Source: Fodinicola feengrottensis
GTDB taxonomy: Bacteria > Actinomycetota > Actinomycetes > Mycobacteriales > HKI-0501
Direction: 5' to 3'
NCBI RefSeq assembly: GCF_010993775.1
Contig: NZ_WOTO01000050.1
Span: forward strand, 1 to 64,000
Length of the DNA: 64,000 bases
Below are positions 17,795 through 26,659 of this stretch, piece by piece. Under the pieces are notes generated by a model. That model worked only from the letters and a program-made list of their open reading frames with translations, was not told where the DNA came from and searched no databases. Each line of letters begins with the position of its first letter. Position 1 is the stretch's first letter. A program made the translations under genes and the position numbers.

Positions 17795-18569
17795 CCTCGC
17801 AGCGATCCGCGCTCCCAGCCGTAATCGACATCGGCGACGTGGAACGCGTTGGCCAATACTGGCTCGCTGCCAGCGAAACCGCCATGCTCGAAGAAGTTCA
17901 TTCGCTTGACCTGCACCGAAACCGGGTGCGGTTGCCACCGGTTCCGATTGGCCTTGATCACCACGATCGAGCCGGTCTTTGCTTCGTAGTCGAAGGTGTA
18001 CGGCAGCGGTCCGGCGAATCGAATCGCCGCGCGCGCGGCGGCGCTGCGAAAGGGCGCGCTGGGCGACGGTCGCGACTCCAGATCCGCGACCACGGCGAGA
18101 TCCGCGCGACCATCACGACTGTCCACGGTGGCCGTCAGTTTTTCGGCCCCACCACATCGATCCTGATATCCGCCAGCTGGTACGATAGCGGGGGTCAGCA
18201 GGTTGCCGCCGACCTGCATCGACCGCCGATTCGTGTCGCTGCGCAGAATGTAGAGCCCGCGCATGGTCCGACCGGCCGGGTTCGGGAAAAACGCGCGACA
18301 ATCCGATAGCCGGTCAACAGAAAGTCACCACCCCAGCCGGCCGGCAACACCGTCGGCCGTAAATGCTGCGCCGACACCACACCGACCGCGACGAAGCCGT
18401 ACTCACCGCCGTCGGGTGCCTGGTATGTGTCCAACTCAACGCCCGGCGGCAACATCGGTCGGAGCAACGCCGGTTCGAACGCGTACATCAGCATCAACGA
18501 ATGCCCGAACGTTGTTCGCATCGCGAGCGGATGCCTTCGCAAAGCCTGCAACATCTCGTCACTGTCCAT
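17773..18569 (-). CDS. DUF2071 (YqjF-like) family protein (one frameshift)
   Basis: ATG 18569 lies inside the last codons of the DUF3419 gene (11-base overlap). The protein begins MDSDEMLQALRRHP and includes FEPALLRPMLPPGVELDTY, a typical DUF2071 opening. It has one indel in a T run near 18292, after which NPAGRTMRGLYILRSDTN follows. The C-terminal part (VQVKRMNFFEHGGF) is also typical. DUF2071 proteins adopt an acetoacetate-decarboxylase-like fold and have no agreed function. No signal peptide. Its place between two SAM-using enzymes suggests a shared pathway. Confidence 0.75.
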
Positions 18570-19459
18570 AGTCGAGCTGGACCGCGGAACCCCAGAGCAG
18601 CGCTCGGTCCGGCAACAGCCGGCCAGGAAAGGGCGGTGTGGAAGCAAAAGTCCGCAGGATGACCGGCCCACGTACGGCGTGCCGCAAGCTGGCGACCAGC
18701 CGCCCCGCCAGTTCCCGCGGCGCCCCGTCCAGGACGTTGGACAGGGTTGCCGCGTCGTACGATCCCGCCGGCACAGCCAAAAGATGGTCAGCGACATCGG
18801 CGCGTACCCACTCAACGCCGGTCGCCAACGGCATCGACGCTTCGGGAATCTCGCGCCCCAGCAGCAGGCGCCAGGCCCACGGATTCGTCGCATTCGGGTA
18901 GCGACCGAACCCCGCCTCGAGCCGCTGTCGCAGCACCACGTCGAACCGAGGCTCGACCACTTCTCGCAGACCGGCCGGCAACAATGCCGCGAGCGGCCGG
19001 ATCGCAGTGGCGAACAACGCGCGGAAAGCCGGCCTGTCCAGGTGATCGCGCCACCATCGCGTTTGGACGGCCGGATCGCCCAGTCGCAGAAAGCGTTCCA
19101 ATGCGGCCGGCCGCCAGCCGGGGAGCGTACGCGCCGCCAACCGACCGACGGCCAGCATCCGCTCCGCCAGGCCCGCCTCTCGCTGTCCCCACAACTGTCG
19201 GTCCCCGCCCGGATCCTCGAGTTCGGGGGCGGCAAAATTCGGGAGCCCATCGATGCCGGGCGTAGTCGAGTTGCACCGGATTGAGGTCGACGGCGGTGAC
19301 CCGATGCCCGGCGGCGGCGAGCGCGGCCGCGGTGTCGCCGGCCGACGCGATCGCCAGCACCCTGCTGGCCTGCGCGAATACCGCCGCTTCGACATCGGAG
19401 TCCTCGTACATCCGGCCGAACAGCAGCCGCGGACGCAGCGCCGCCCAGCCCTCAGCCAC
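18559..19459 (-). CDS. DUF3419 family protein, BtaA-like
   Basis: GTG 19459 is within GTGGCTGA, overlapping the upstream stop. The protein begins VAEGWAALRPRLLFGRMYED and has the SAM-binding region RVLAIASAGDTAAALAAAG followed by VTAVDLNPVQLDYA. It shifts frame near 19260 and continues IDGLPNFAAPELEDPG to the end LLWGSAVQLDYGQ. DUF3419 includes BtaA, which transfers the 3-amino-3-carboxypropyl group of SAM to diacylglycerol in betaine-lipid synthesis. With a downstream methyltransferase the pair recalls BtaA/BtaB, but other substrates are possible. Confidence 0.75.
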
Positions 19460-19826
19460 GGGCCAGCACCCAGACCAGCGTGAGAAAGGCGGCGTTCTGC
19501 ACCAACAGCCGGCCCGGCTCGGCGATCTCATTTCCCGCGAAAACCAGCCCGCCAGCGTTGAAACCGACGATGACCGCGGTCTGTAAGACGGCGGCCAGCC
19601 GCGCGCGTACACCCGACAACGCCCACGCGCCGAGCGCCGTCTCCAGCACGCCGATCGTCACCAGTGCCGCCGTCACCCAGCCGGCCGGCAACCCTGGCAC
19701 GCTGGCCACGATCGCCCGCTGGTCGCCGGCACCGCCGAGCACCTTGCAGTAGAGGCCCTCGTACGCCCAGACCGCCGCGACGGGCACCCGAGCCCACCAC
19801 TTAAGCGGTCGCTCAAATCTTTGCAT
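19452..19826 (-). CDS. DoxX-like membrane protein
   Basis: ATG 19826 opens MQRFERPLKWWARVPVAAVW. Four hydrophobic helices follow over 124 residues (VTAALVTIGVLETALGAWAL, then LAAVLQTAVIVGFNAGGLVF), as in DoxX/SURF4-like proteins. It is intact. First gene of the minus-strand operon. The palindromic operator lies 20 bases upstream of the start codon. The stop overlaps the GTG of the DUF3419 gene. Confidence 0.75.
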   Translation of the reverse strand: MQRFERPLKWWARVPVAAVWAYEGLYCKVLGGAGDQRAIVASVPGLPAGWVTAALVTIGVLETALGAWALSGVRARLAAVLQTAVIVGFNAGGLVFAGNEIAEPGRLLVQNAAFLTLVWVLARG

Positions 19827-19863
19827 GAACAGGACCGTAGCAGGACTTAAGCGATCGCTCAAG
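19801..19863 (-). promoter_or_regulatory. Twin palindromic operator of the DoxX/DUF3419/TetR operon
   Basis: CTTAAGCGATCGCTCAAG at 19846-19863 is a near-perfect palindrome (one mismatched pair). A second copy, TTAAGCGGTCGCTCAA, lies 46 bases away at 19801-19816, inside the first codons of the operon's first gene. Such AGCGATCGCT cores are typical TetR operators. The cognate regulator is probably the TetR gene at the end of this operon. Confidence 0.65.
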
Positions 19864-19865
19864 AC

Positions 19866-20098
19866 GTCTGGCTTGGCGCGGTGCTGGTGTTTGCTGGCCT
19901 GGCAACTGTGTGCCGCTGGCAGGATTCGAACCTGCGCACCCGCCCGTCTGGCTCGGTGCGGTGCTGGTGTTTGCTGGCCTGGCAACTGTGTGCCGCTGGC
20001 AGGATTCGAACCTGCGCACCCGCCCGTCTGGCTCGGTGCGGTGCTGGTGTTTGCTGGCCTGGCAACTGTGTGCCCCTGGCAGGGCTCGACCAGCAAGG
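19866..20098 (-). repeat. 80-bp tandem repeats carrying a tRNA 3' end
   Basis: Copies start at 19881, 19961 and 20041 (80-bp period). The first two are identical. The third diverges in its second half. On the minus strand each complete copy contains GCAGG-TTCGAAT-CCTGC, a perfect T stem and loop, followed by CAGCGGCA as an acceptor 3' strand. The matching 5' half (GCCGCTG start, D arm, anticodon arm) is absent, so these are not whole tRNA genes. tRNA 3' ends are classic integrase attachment sites, and a DUF2637 gene follows. Confidence 0.75.
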
Positions 20099-20322
20099 AT
20101 AACCGCCGTCACTTGGGAAAACTCACGATTAAAGCTGTGTACCAGAGCTGATGGAGTGAGGTTTTCGATGCTGGGGCCTGCGAAAATACGCCGCTTTGGG
20201 CGGTTTGGCGATCTGTGGGTATTTGGGCGTGCGAGCAGTTCAATACTTTGCCGAGGCCTTGATAGTTCGCTGGCGAATCCGGTCAGCCTTGACCTAAGTG
20301 GCACTGCTGTCGAGGACCGCCG

Positions 20323-21351
20323 ATGAGCGCTGAACAGGATGATCGGTCGCTGCTTCGGGGACCGTTTGATGGAGATCTGTGGTTGCGGCGTTTCTGTGGA
20401 TGCGTGGTCGCTGCCGTGGCCGCGTACGCGTCGTACCAGCATCAGCGGATGTTCGCCGCTATGGGCGGCGCTGATTCTGTGAGCGCCAGCCTGTGGCCGT
20501 TGGCTGTTGATGGGCTCCTGCTTCTTGCGACTCGCGTTTTATTGAAATCCAACCGGGGAATGAGTTGGCGGACGCGGTTGCTGGCGTGGATCGCGTTTAT
20601 CTTAGGGATTGCGGTATCGCTCGCGTCAAATATTGCCGCCGCTCCAGAGATAACGTGGCAGGCAGTACTCGTAGCTGGGTGGCCACCTGTGGCGCTGCTG
20701 CTGTCCGTTGAGCTCTTAGGTGGCCGCCGAGCTGAAACGCGTGGGACTGCAAAGGGGGACAGTCTTCGCGAGCCCAATTCCGCGGAGGTAAACGCTCATT
20801 CTGATGACGGGACGGGTGCGGATCTCGAGACGGTTGTCGCCAACGGTGAGGCACCGATGGTGGACTCTAATCAAACCTGCGATGCCGGCTCGATGCGCGA
20901 CGTGGGTGCTGAGGCTCGGCCGGCACATGAGGTGATGTGGGACTACTTCTGCCGGCAGCGCGCAGTGGGTCACACGCCCAACGGCGTTGAGTTGGACAAG
21001 GTGGCTGGTACGAGAGATTACGGGCGTTCGGTCATCCGGCGGTGGAAGGAGGAGGGTCGTCTGGCTGGCAAGCATGGCGACTCCTCAGAGACTGGAGGAT
21101 ATCGTGCAACTTCATGCCGTAGACCCCAGATAAATGGCGCGTTCAGCTCTGATCGGGCCGACGGTTCCCAAGGCCGGTCGGGGCAATTTGAATTTGATGC
21201 GGGACATGCGGCTGAGCCGCACGTGCTGAGCATGATCGCCGATTCCGGGCTGATCGGCAGCCAGTCGGCGAGGCGTTTACCTCTAGCCCCGCGCCCGGTG
21301 GATGGCCGCGACCAGTCCCACGCTGGCGCCTCGGCGATCATGCGAAACTAA
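20323..21351 (+). CDS. DUF2637 domain membrane protein with C-terminal HTH-like region
   Basis: ATG 20323 has GAGGA upstream. Residues 20-130 are the DUF2637 domain: several membrane helices with ASYQHQRMFAAMGGAD, LWPLAVDGLLLLATRVLL and a C-terminal helix pair. A hydrophilic linker leads to MWDYFCRQRAVGHTPNGVEL and YGRSVIRRWKEEGRL, which resembles a winged-helix. 342 residues, intact. DUF2637 proteins are typical of actinobacterial conjugative plasmids and integrative elements, where they accompany Tra/Spd functions. Here no other transfer genes remain nearby, so it is probably a relic of an integrated element. Confidence 0.8.
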   Translation: MSAEQDDRSLLRGPFDGDLWLRRFCGCVVAAVAAYASYQHQRMFAAMGGADSVSASLWPLAVDGLLLLATRVLLKSNRGMSWRTRLLAWIAFILGIAVSLASNIAAAPEITWQAVLVAGWPPVALLLSVELLGGRRAETRGTAKGDSLREPNSAEVNAHSDDGTGADLETVVANGEAPMVDSNQTCDAGSMRDVGAEARPAHEVMWDYFCRQRAVGHTPNGVELDKVAGTRDYGRSVIRRWKEEGRLAGKHGDSSETGGYRATSCRRPQINGAFSSDRADGSQGRSGQFEFDAGHAAEPHVLSMIADSGLIGSQSARRLPLAPRPVDGRDQSHAGASAIMRN

Positions 21352-21569
21352 CATGCAGACCGACGACATCTGTCGAGCCCTTAGGAATTCCGCACCATTC
21401 GCTCATCGGCATCAGCTCGAATAGTAGAAGTCGAGATATTGCTGTCCGGGTTGAAAAGACTGAGCTGGTGGTCGTCGCGGCAGGCGTTGTGTGCGTACGC
21501 CAAACGGTGGTGATCGATTACCTCGTGGGGCGATGTATTTCGTCTCTCGCGTGTGGCGCCGCGGTCGAG

Positions 21570-22070
21570 CTAGGTGTTTTTGTCTCGGCACGACGCGAGG
21601 GTGGCGTCGTCGGGGTCAACGCCGTTCGCGACTGCCAGGTCGTGGTAGCTGGCGTACAGGTCGCGGTCGCAGCGAATCTCCTCGGAGCTAGGTCGGTGGA
21701 GGCGAATACTCAGGTTGCTTGCGGCACCGCAGAGCAGGAACCCGGCGCGGGCCCTTATCTCGTCACCGGGAGAGCTGTGGCAGGCGAACCGCTCGACGTT
21801 CAGGTCATAGGCGGTGCGTGCGCTATGACGAAAGACCTCCGCCGGGAACCTGCCGACTGCGGAATCGACGAGCCACGGGCAGGTCGTACAGGGCTCGATC
21901 TGGTACGGGCGCTGGTCCGGCTCGTCGTAGGTGGTGGTCACAGACACCGCTGCCCACCCTCGTCCGTCGGGTTCAGTGGCCACGACTGCATATTGCTCCA
22001 GGACCCGTAATTGGAGGCCGTCCGCATCGAAGGCAGCTGGCGACAGCCTGCCGGCCTTGCTGGCCGTCAT
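21570..22070 (-). CDS. DUF6283-like protein
   Basis: A 166-aa protein from ATG 22070 without a clear ribosome site. The centre reads PCTTCPWLVDS, then FPAEVFRHSARTAYD, then FACHSSPG, a Cys/His pattern that I associate with DUF6283 proteins, which are common in actinophages and mobile elements. No membrane segment. It is convergent with the DUF2637 gene and fits the same element-remnant context. Family assignment is from memory of the CxxCPW...FPxExF pattern. Confidence 0.6.
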   Translation of the reverse strand: MTASKAGRLSPAAFDADGLQLRVLEQYAVVATEPDGRGWAAVSVTTTYDEPDQRPYQIEPCTTCPWLVDSAVGRFPAEVFRHSARTAYDLNVERFACHSSPGDEIRARAGFLLCGAASNLSIRLHRPSSEEIRCDRDLYASYHDLAVANGVDPDDATLASCRDKNT

Positions 22071-22456
22071 GCGGGCGCTGGCCGGCTCGACCGGATGCTG
22101 GATCCAGGATTGGGGGCCCGCGTGATGACCTCTTGCGGACCATTAATGGTGGACAATTCTGTCGTCTTGTTTGAAAGGCGCCGCCAGGAGCGGCCCGGAC
22201 TGCTCGGCGGTGCCTTGGCCAGTAGGCGATCGTCCGCCGACACCTAGACAGCCTTGAGCGGGTCGGGCGTGTGCGCGGTTCTTGCCGCCGCGCAAGGTTG
22301 CGAGGTCCTCCAGTTGTTGCATGCAGGACCCTGATCATGGGATGTCTTGCCAGCAGTGAACCGCATCTTTGGGCTGGCCAGAGCTGTTGTGCCAGCTCGT
22401 TTGCCGGTATCCGTGGAAGGCCCGCGTCCCTACTATTGGCGGCGGAGGACAGTGCG
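22071..22456. other. Intergenic region, no gene seen
   Basis: Nearly 390 bases between the DUF6283-like gene and the AraC gene. Frames here are short and of random composition. Promoters for both divergent genes are expected. None could be placed with confidence. Confidence 0.5.
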
Positions 22457-23439
22457 ATGACGATCTTGATTCGTGCCGATGATGTGCCGGCGAGGCAGCG
22501 CCGCGAGGCTTGGCGGAGTGTGGCTGCGGAGTTGCTTGGCCCGCTTGATGTGTATGTGGATCCGGGTGTGCCGCTGCGGGGTGAGATGCACGCGGACAGT
22601 CTCGGTCCGCTGCGGGTGGGCCGGGTGCAGACCAGTACACCGCACGGGGTGCGGCGTACGGCCGGGCAGATTGGCCGTGACAGCCGAGCTTTATCGGGTG
22701 GTGCTCGCGATTTCAGGGAGTCCGCGGTTGCTGCAGGACGACCGGGCCTCGCAGCTGCGCAGCGGTGAGTTCGCGATCTACGACTTTGCCCGCCCGTACG
22801 AGCTTGCGTACGACTCGAGCGTCCAGCTCGCTGTCTTCAGCTTCCCGCGGGAGATGCTGGCGCTGCCGGCGGGCTCGATCGGCCTGCTCACTGCGGTCCC
22901 GATCACAGCGGAGGGCACCGGCGCGCTGGCGGCGCCGCTGCTGCGCAGGGTTGCGGCCGACATCGAGACGTATCAACCCGCCAGCGTGGCTCGACTGTCG
23001 ACGGTGGTGATGGACCTGATCACCACCCGCGGTCGCGGAGCGGATCGACCGCGTCGAGGCGGTGTCGGCACAGGTGCAGCAGCGGACGATGCTCGTACGC
23101 GTCCACGCCTTCATCGACGCGAACTTGGCCGATACCGCCCTCACGCCAGGCCTGGTCGCGGCCACCCACCACATCTCTTTACGTTATCTGCACCGGCTTT
23201 TCGAGACCGGAGACACGACGGTGGCAGCCTGGATCAGGCATCGGCGGCTGGAGAAATGCCGCCAGGACCTGGCCGATCCGGTGCTGCACGCGATATCCGT
23301 CAGCGCCATCGGTGCCCGGTGGGGACTTCCCGACTCGGCCCATTTCAGCCGCCTTTTCCATCGTACGTACGGATTGCCGCCCGTCGAGTACCGCCGCAGC
23401 TGCCTGCTGCCAGCGGCCGCGGCTGGTGTGCACGGATAG
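22457..23439 (+). CDS. AraC family transcriptional regulator (two frameshifts)
   Basis: ATG 22457 has GGAGG eleven bases upstream. The N-terminal domain (IRADDVPARQRREAWRSVAA) matches the AraC-binding-like domain of cupin-type regulators. An indel near 22670 leads to the frame with LRSGEFAIYDFARPYELAY and one near 23030 to the C-terminal HTH domain (MLVRVHAFIDANLADTAL, then WGLPDSAHFSRLFHRTYG, the second AraC helix pair). About 325 residues, standard length. It precedes the glyoxalase and hydrolase genes on the same strand and may control them. Confidence 0.8.
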
Positions 23440-23545
23440 TCAAGCGGCTGGCGCCAGAACCCAAGACCGACCGGGTTGGCGCCGCACAGACTGTCGTTGT
23501 TCGCACCAGTGGGCGCGAACGACCACCAAAATGAAGGGCACCACG

Positions 23546-23939
23546 ATGGCCGCGACGCTGTTCGTCAACCTGCCGGTCCAGGACCTGGACCGGTCCAAGG
23601 CCTTTTTCACCGCTCTGGGCTTCGACTTTTTCGGTGCGACCGATGACATGGCGTCGGTGATCATCAGCGAACGGACCCAGGTGATGCTGCTGAAGAAGCC
23701 GCTTTTTGCCTCGTTCATCACAAACGACATCGTCGATCCGACCAAGAGCACCCAGGTGATGCTGGCGTTGGGGCTGCAGGACCGCGCACAGGTCGACAGT
23801 CTGGTCGACAAGGCGCTGGCGGCGGGGGGCGACCGCGCTTGGCGAAGCCCGCGACGAAGGCGGCCGTTACCAGCGCGCTTTCAGTGATCTGGACGGTCAC
23901 CATTGGGAAGCTCTCTGCCTGGTCGGCCCAAACGACTGA
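23546..23939 (+). CDS. Glyoxalase/VOC family protein (one frameshift)
   Basis: ATG 23546 follows AGGG by seven bases. The protein begins MAATLFVNLPVQDLDRSKAF, then FFTALGF, the beta-alpha-beta start of a vicinal oxygen chelate domain. Near 23830, next to a G6 run, one base is gained or lost, and the frame continues LGEARDEGGRYQRAFSDLDG and HHWEALCLVG to the stop at 23939. About 130 residues, the usual size of single-domain VOC proteins (extradiol-like or PhnB-like). Metal ligands are not certain. The hydrolase follows within 14 bases, so they are probably one operon. Confidence 0.8.
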
Positions 23940-23952
23940 AGGACGCCCCCCA

Positions 23953-24766
23953 GTGACGAAGGTAGTGAGTTCGGCGGACGGCACCGCGATCGCGTACGAC
24001 AGGACCGGCGACGGACCGGCGATCGTGCTCGTTCACGGTGCCTTCACCGACAAAACGCATCCAACACTGGCTGCCGTGGCGACAGCGCTGGCGCCCTGGT
24101 TCACGGTGCTCAACTACGACCGTCGCGGGCGCGGCGAGAGCGGCGATATCCGGCCGTACGCCGTGGACCGCGAGGTCGAGGACCTGGCAGCGGTCATCGC
24201 GGCGGCCGGTGGATCAGCGATGGTGTTCGGCGGGTCCAGCGGCTCCGCACTGGTGCTGGAGGCAGCCCACCGCGGCGCCCCGATCACCCGGATGGCGCTG
24301 TGGGAGCCGCCATACCACGTGGACGAGACCGCGCCCTATTTGCCTGCTGATTTCGCGCTACAGCTGGGAAAGCTGGTCGACGCTGGCCGGCCGGGGGACG
24401 CGGTCGCGCTGTTCCTGACCGGTGCAGCGCAGGCCCCCGCCGAGGTGGTCGCCGCCATGCGGGCCGACCCGTCCTGGCCGGCCAGTGAGGCGATCGCGCA
24501 TACCCTGGCGTACGAAGCCGCCGTGATGGGGCCGGGCAATGCCCTGCCGACCGTGCGCCTCCACACGCTGACGCAGCCAACGCTGGTGCTTACTGGAGGC
24601 GCCAGCCCAGCGTGGATGGTCAACGGCGGAATGGCAGTCGCCACAGCTATTCCCGGCGCTTTCCACCGGGTCCTGGAAAAACAGCAGCACAACGTGGACC
24701 CGACAGCGCTCCTACCGGCTCTCCTGGAAATTCTTTGCCACCACCGAAAACAGTCAGGGAACCTGA
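23953..24766 (+). CDS. Alpha/beta hydrolase
   Basis: GTG 23953 opens VTKVVSSADGTAIAYDRTG. The fold's landmarks are the oxyanion HGAFTD, the Arg-rich YDRRGRGESGD, the nucleophile elbow FGGSSGSA (GxSxG), QPTLVLTGGASP with the acid region, and QQHNVDP with the catalytic His. An indel near 24730 changes the last residues. The corrected end is FFATTENSQGT at 24766. About 270 residues. It probably hydrolyses a small ester or amide. The substrate is unknown. Same strand and 13 bases after the VOC gene. Confidence 0.85.
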
Positions 24767-24999
24767 ATGGTTCACCGGCGCAGAGGGCGAGCCGCTGGCA
24801 TTTGTCGGGTTGGCGACTTTCGGTCTCCGCGGCATTCGCTTGGTGCTGAATCCGGTCATGCGCCTGAGGTCTGGACGACAGTCAGATGGCACGCAATTTC
24901 ACTGTGCAACACCAATGTTTCGGCTGTCAAGCGGACGAGACCTGCTGATAGCGGCGGCTGAGTTCCGCTGGCGGGTCGGTGGTGTTAGCGTCGTGTACA

Positions 25000-25115
25000 G
25001 GTCATGAGTGCCAGCGCAAAGCCCCGGCTCGCTGGCCGGCAACCCTCCTGGGTGGGCGGGGTGCTCCGGGTGAGGACCGGGCCCGAGATGTGTGTGTCGG
25101 GCAAGCCGCGAAGCA
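25000..25115 (+). ncRNA. SAM-IV riboswitch
   Basis: The segment starting GGTCATGAGTGCCAGCG at 25000 continues AAGCCCCGGCTCGCTGG, CCGGCAACCCTCC and GCTCCGGGTGAGGACC, then a hairpin CCCGAG...TCGGGC and AAGCCGCG. This order and wording match the actinobacterial SAM-IV aptamer, which I recall from the Mycobacterium tuberculosis example. The P1 pair GGTC/GACC and the pseudoknot arm are present. It ends about 10-17 bases before the start codon of the GNAT gene, so it could sequester its ribosome site (GAGGAG) when SAM is bound. Confidence 0.85.
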
Positions 25116-25131
25116 GAGGAGTTGTGTGCTG

Positions 25132-25715
25132 ATGTCCCGATTCTTTGGCGAGACCGCTGTGCCCGGTGAGTTCGCGCCGGTACGGTTTCGACCCGCCTGC
25201 GCCGAGGATGCCGAACGGATCGCTTTGCTGCATGCCGATAGTTGGCGCCGGCATTATCGGGGCGCGTACGCCGACTCGTTTTTGGACGGTGACGTTGAGG
25301 CCGACCGGAGCGCGGTGTGGTCGGCGCGGTTCGCCGGACCTGCCAACAGTGTGACTGTCGTCGCCGAGAGCGGCGACCGGCTGGTTGGTTTTGTTCACGT
25401 CGTACTCGACGAGGATCCGATATGGGGGAGCCTGGTCGATAATTTGCATATCGCACACGACCAGCGTCGGACAGGCCACGGTACGTACCTGCTGGGCTGC
25501 GCTTCGCGTGCGGTTGCCGAGCGAGCGACCGGCAACGGGATGTATTTGTGGGTGCTGAAGCAGAACACGGCCGCGCAGCAGTTCTACCGCGCGAACGGAG
25601 CTACGTGCGCGGAGGCGGCGCTGGTGCCGCCACCCGGCGGAGATCCAACCCGGCTCAAGGGCACCCCAAGCTGTTGCGCATGGCATGGACCGATGTCGCA
25701 ACGCCCCGGGGTTAG
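25132..25715 (+). CDS. GNAT family N-acetyltransferase (one frameshift)
   Basis: Start at ATG 25132 (or in-frame GTG 25126), both within reach of GAGGAG. The domain runs FRPACAEDAERIALLHADSW, then SLVDNLHIAHDQRRTGHGTY (acetyl-CoA loop QRRTGHG), then LWVLKQNTAAQQFYRANGA, a complete GNAT fold. An indel near 25665 shifts the tail; corrected it ends LLRMAWTDVATPRG at 25715. About 193 residues. The leader holds a SAM-IV riboswitch, so expression should follow SAM level, which is unusual for this family. The substrate is unknown. Confidence 0.85.
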
Positions 25716-26434
25716 CGATACGAGACTCTCGAGTTCACGGATGGTCGACGATCAGAAGGATCGTCGCGAGGCTATCCGCTCTGTTCCTGCGCTAGTGGCG
25801 GCCGATCGGGGCTCATCGCCGCGCGTTCACACTGCCCGTTTGCCTTGCCGTCGCTTTGAACCAGTGGCCGCGGTGTCCTCAGATGGGAACCTGACTGTGA
25901 CACCACGGCACCGAATGGGATCGCGCGGCGGCCAACGGCGAGAACCGTGCGGCCTCCCGCAGCCATCGGCTTGGAGACGGACAAACCGTCGGCAACCAGT
26001 CGACGGTATCGTCGTTCAGTTCCGCGGCCTTGTCCTCACAGCAAACAGAAATCCGTACACCAGGACGCCCGAGTGCAGCCGAACAGTCGAAGGCGAAGGT
26101 TGCCGGATGAAATCCATCAAGAGGCAATGTGCAATCGAGCCAACCTCGACCTGCTCCGGCGTCGCGTAGTTTCTTAGTATCTATCCTCGCCCGCCCAAAT
26201 CGATCACAACCTTGCGCCAGAGCCAGACACAATGGTCCGTTGCCGCGACTTGTCCCCTGCTGCCGGTGCCCACCCGAAACGATGAAATGTGACGCATCTC
26301 TGAACCGCGAGAACGTAGCCCGCGAATACATAGGTATGGCGAGGCGATGCCGTGTAGTCCCAGTCAGCGCGCTCGGCCCGGGAGCACGCTCGACATTGAT
26401 GGGGGTTGTGTTCGGTCAAGCGTTTGTGGGTTAG
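25716..26434. other. Intergenic region, no supported gene
   Basis: About 720 bases without a frame that I can support. The frames present have random-looking composition and no recognisable domain or ribosome site. It may contain further decayed sequence, because a ferritin-like ghost begins right after it. Confidence 0.45.
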
Positions 26435-26655
26435 TTGATCAGCGGCAGCGCTGAAATCGGTCCGGATCGTCGGAGATCCCTGGTCGCCTGCGCGGGCTTG
26501 TCGGCACTGGACTGGTCGCGCTGCGCGCGGGGTTCTGTTCGCTGAGACGGCGGCAAGAACAATGACGACGACTCGAGCGATGTGGAGGGGGCGGCGATCA
26601 GCGACGCGGCTAGCCGCAACCTCGCGCGCAATCTGGAGTATCTGGAGTCGGAGGT
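26435..26655 (+). pseudogene. Remnant of a Tat-exported ferritin-like protein
   Basis: Plus-strand sequence encodes ISGSAEIGPDRRRSLVACAG and, after a gap and frame change, AAISDAASRNLARNLEYLES. These match ISRSAENGPDRRKFLVAAGA and AAISDAAILNFALNLEYLEA of the intact ferritin-like gene at 43212-44210. The signal hydrophobic part is degraded and contains a stop, and everything after the first helix is missing. The remnant ends directly at the ribosome site of the NlpC/P60 gene. Confidence 0.75.
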
Positions 26656-26659
26656 CACA

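Noticed and set aside
19966..20040. Complete tRNA gene
   Set aside because: T arm and acceptor 3' strand are present, but no 5' acceptor, D arm or anticodon arm can be folded in the 80-bp unit.
19881..20098. CRISPR-like array
   Set aside because: The 80-bp units are contiguous copies without unique spacers, and carry a tRNA T arm.
26582..26659. Longer start for the NlpC/P60 gene
   Set aside because: This part encodes the ferritin-like ghost; a GGAGG site and signal sequence support the start at 26660.
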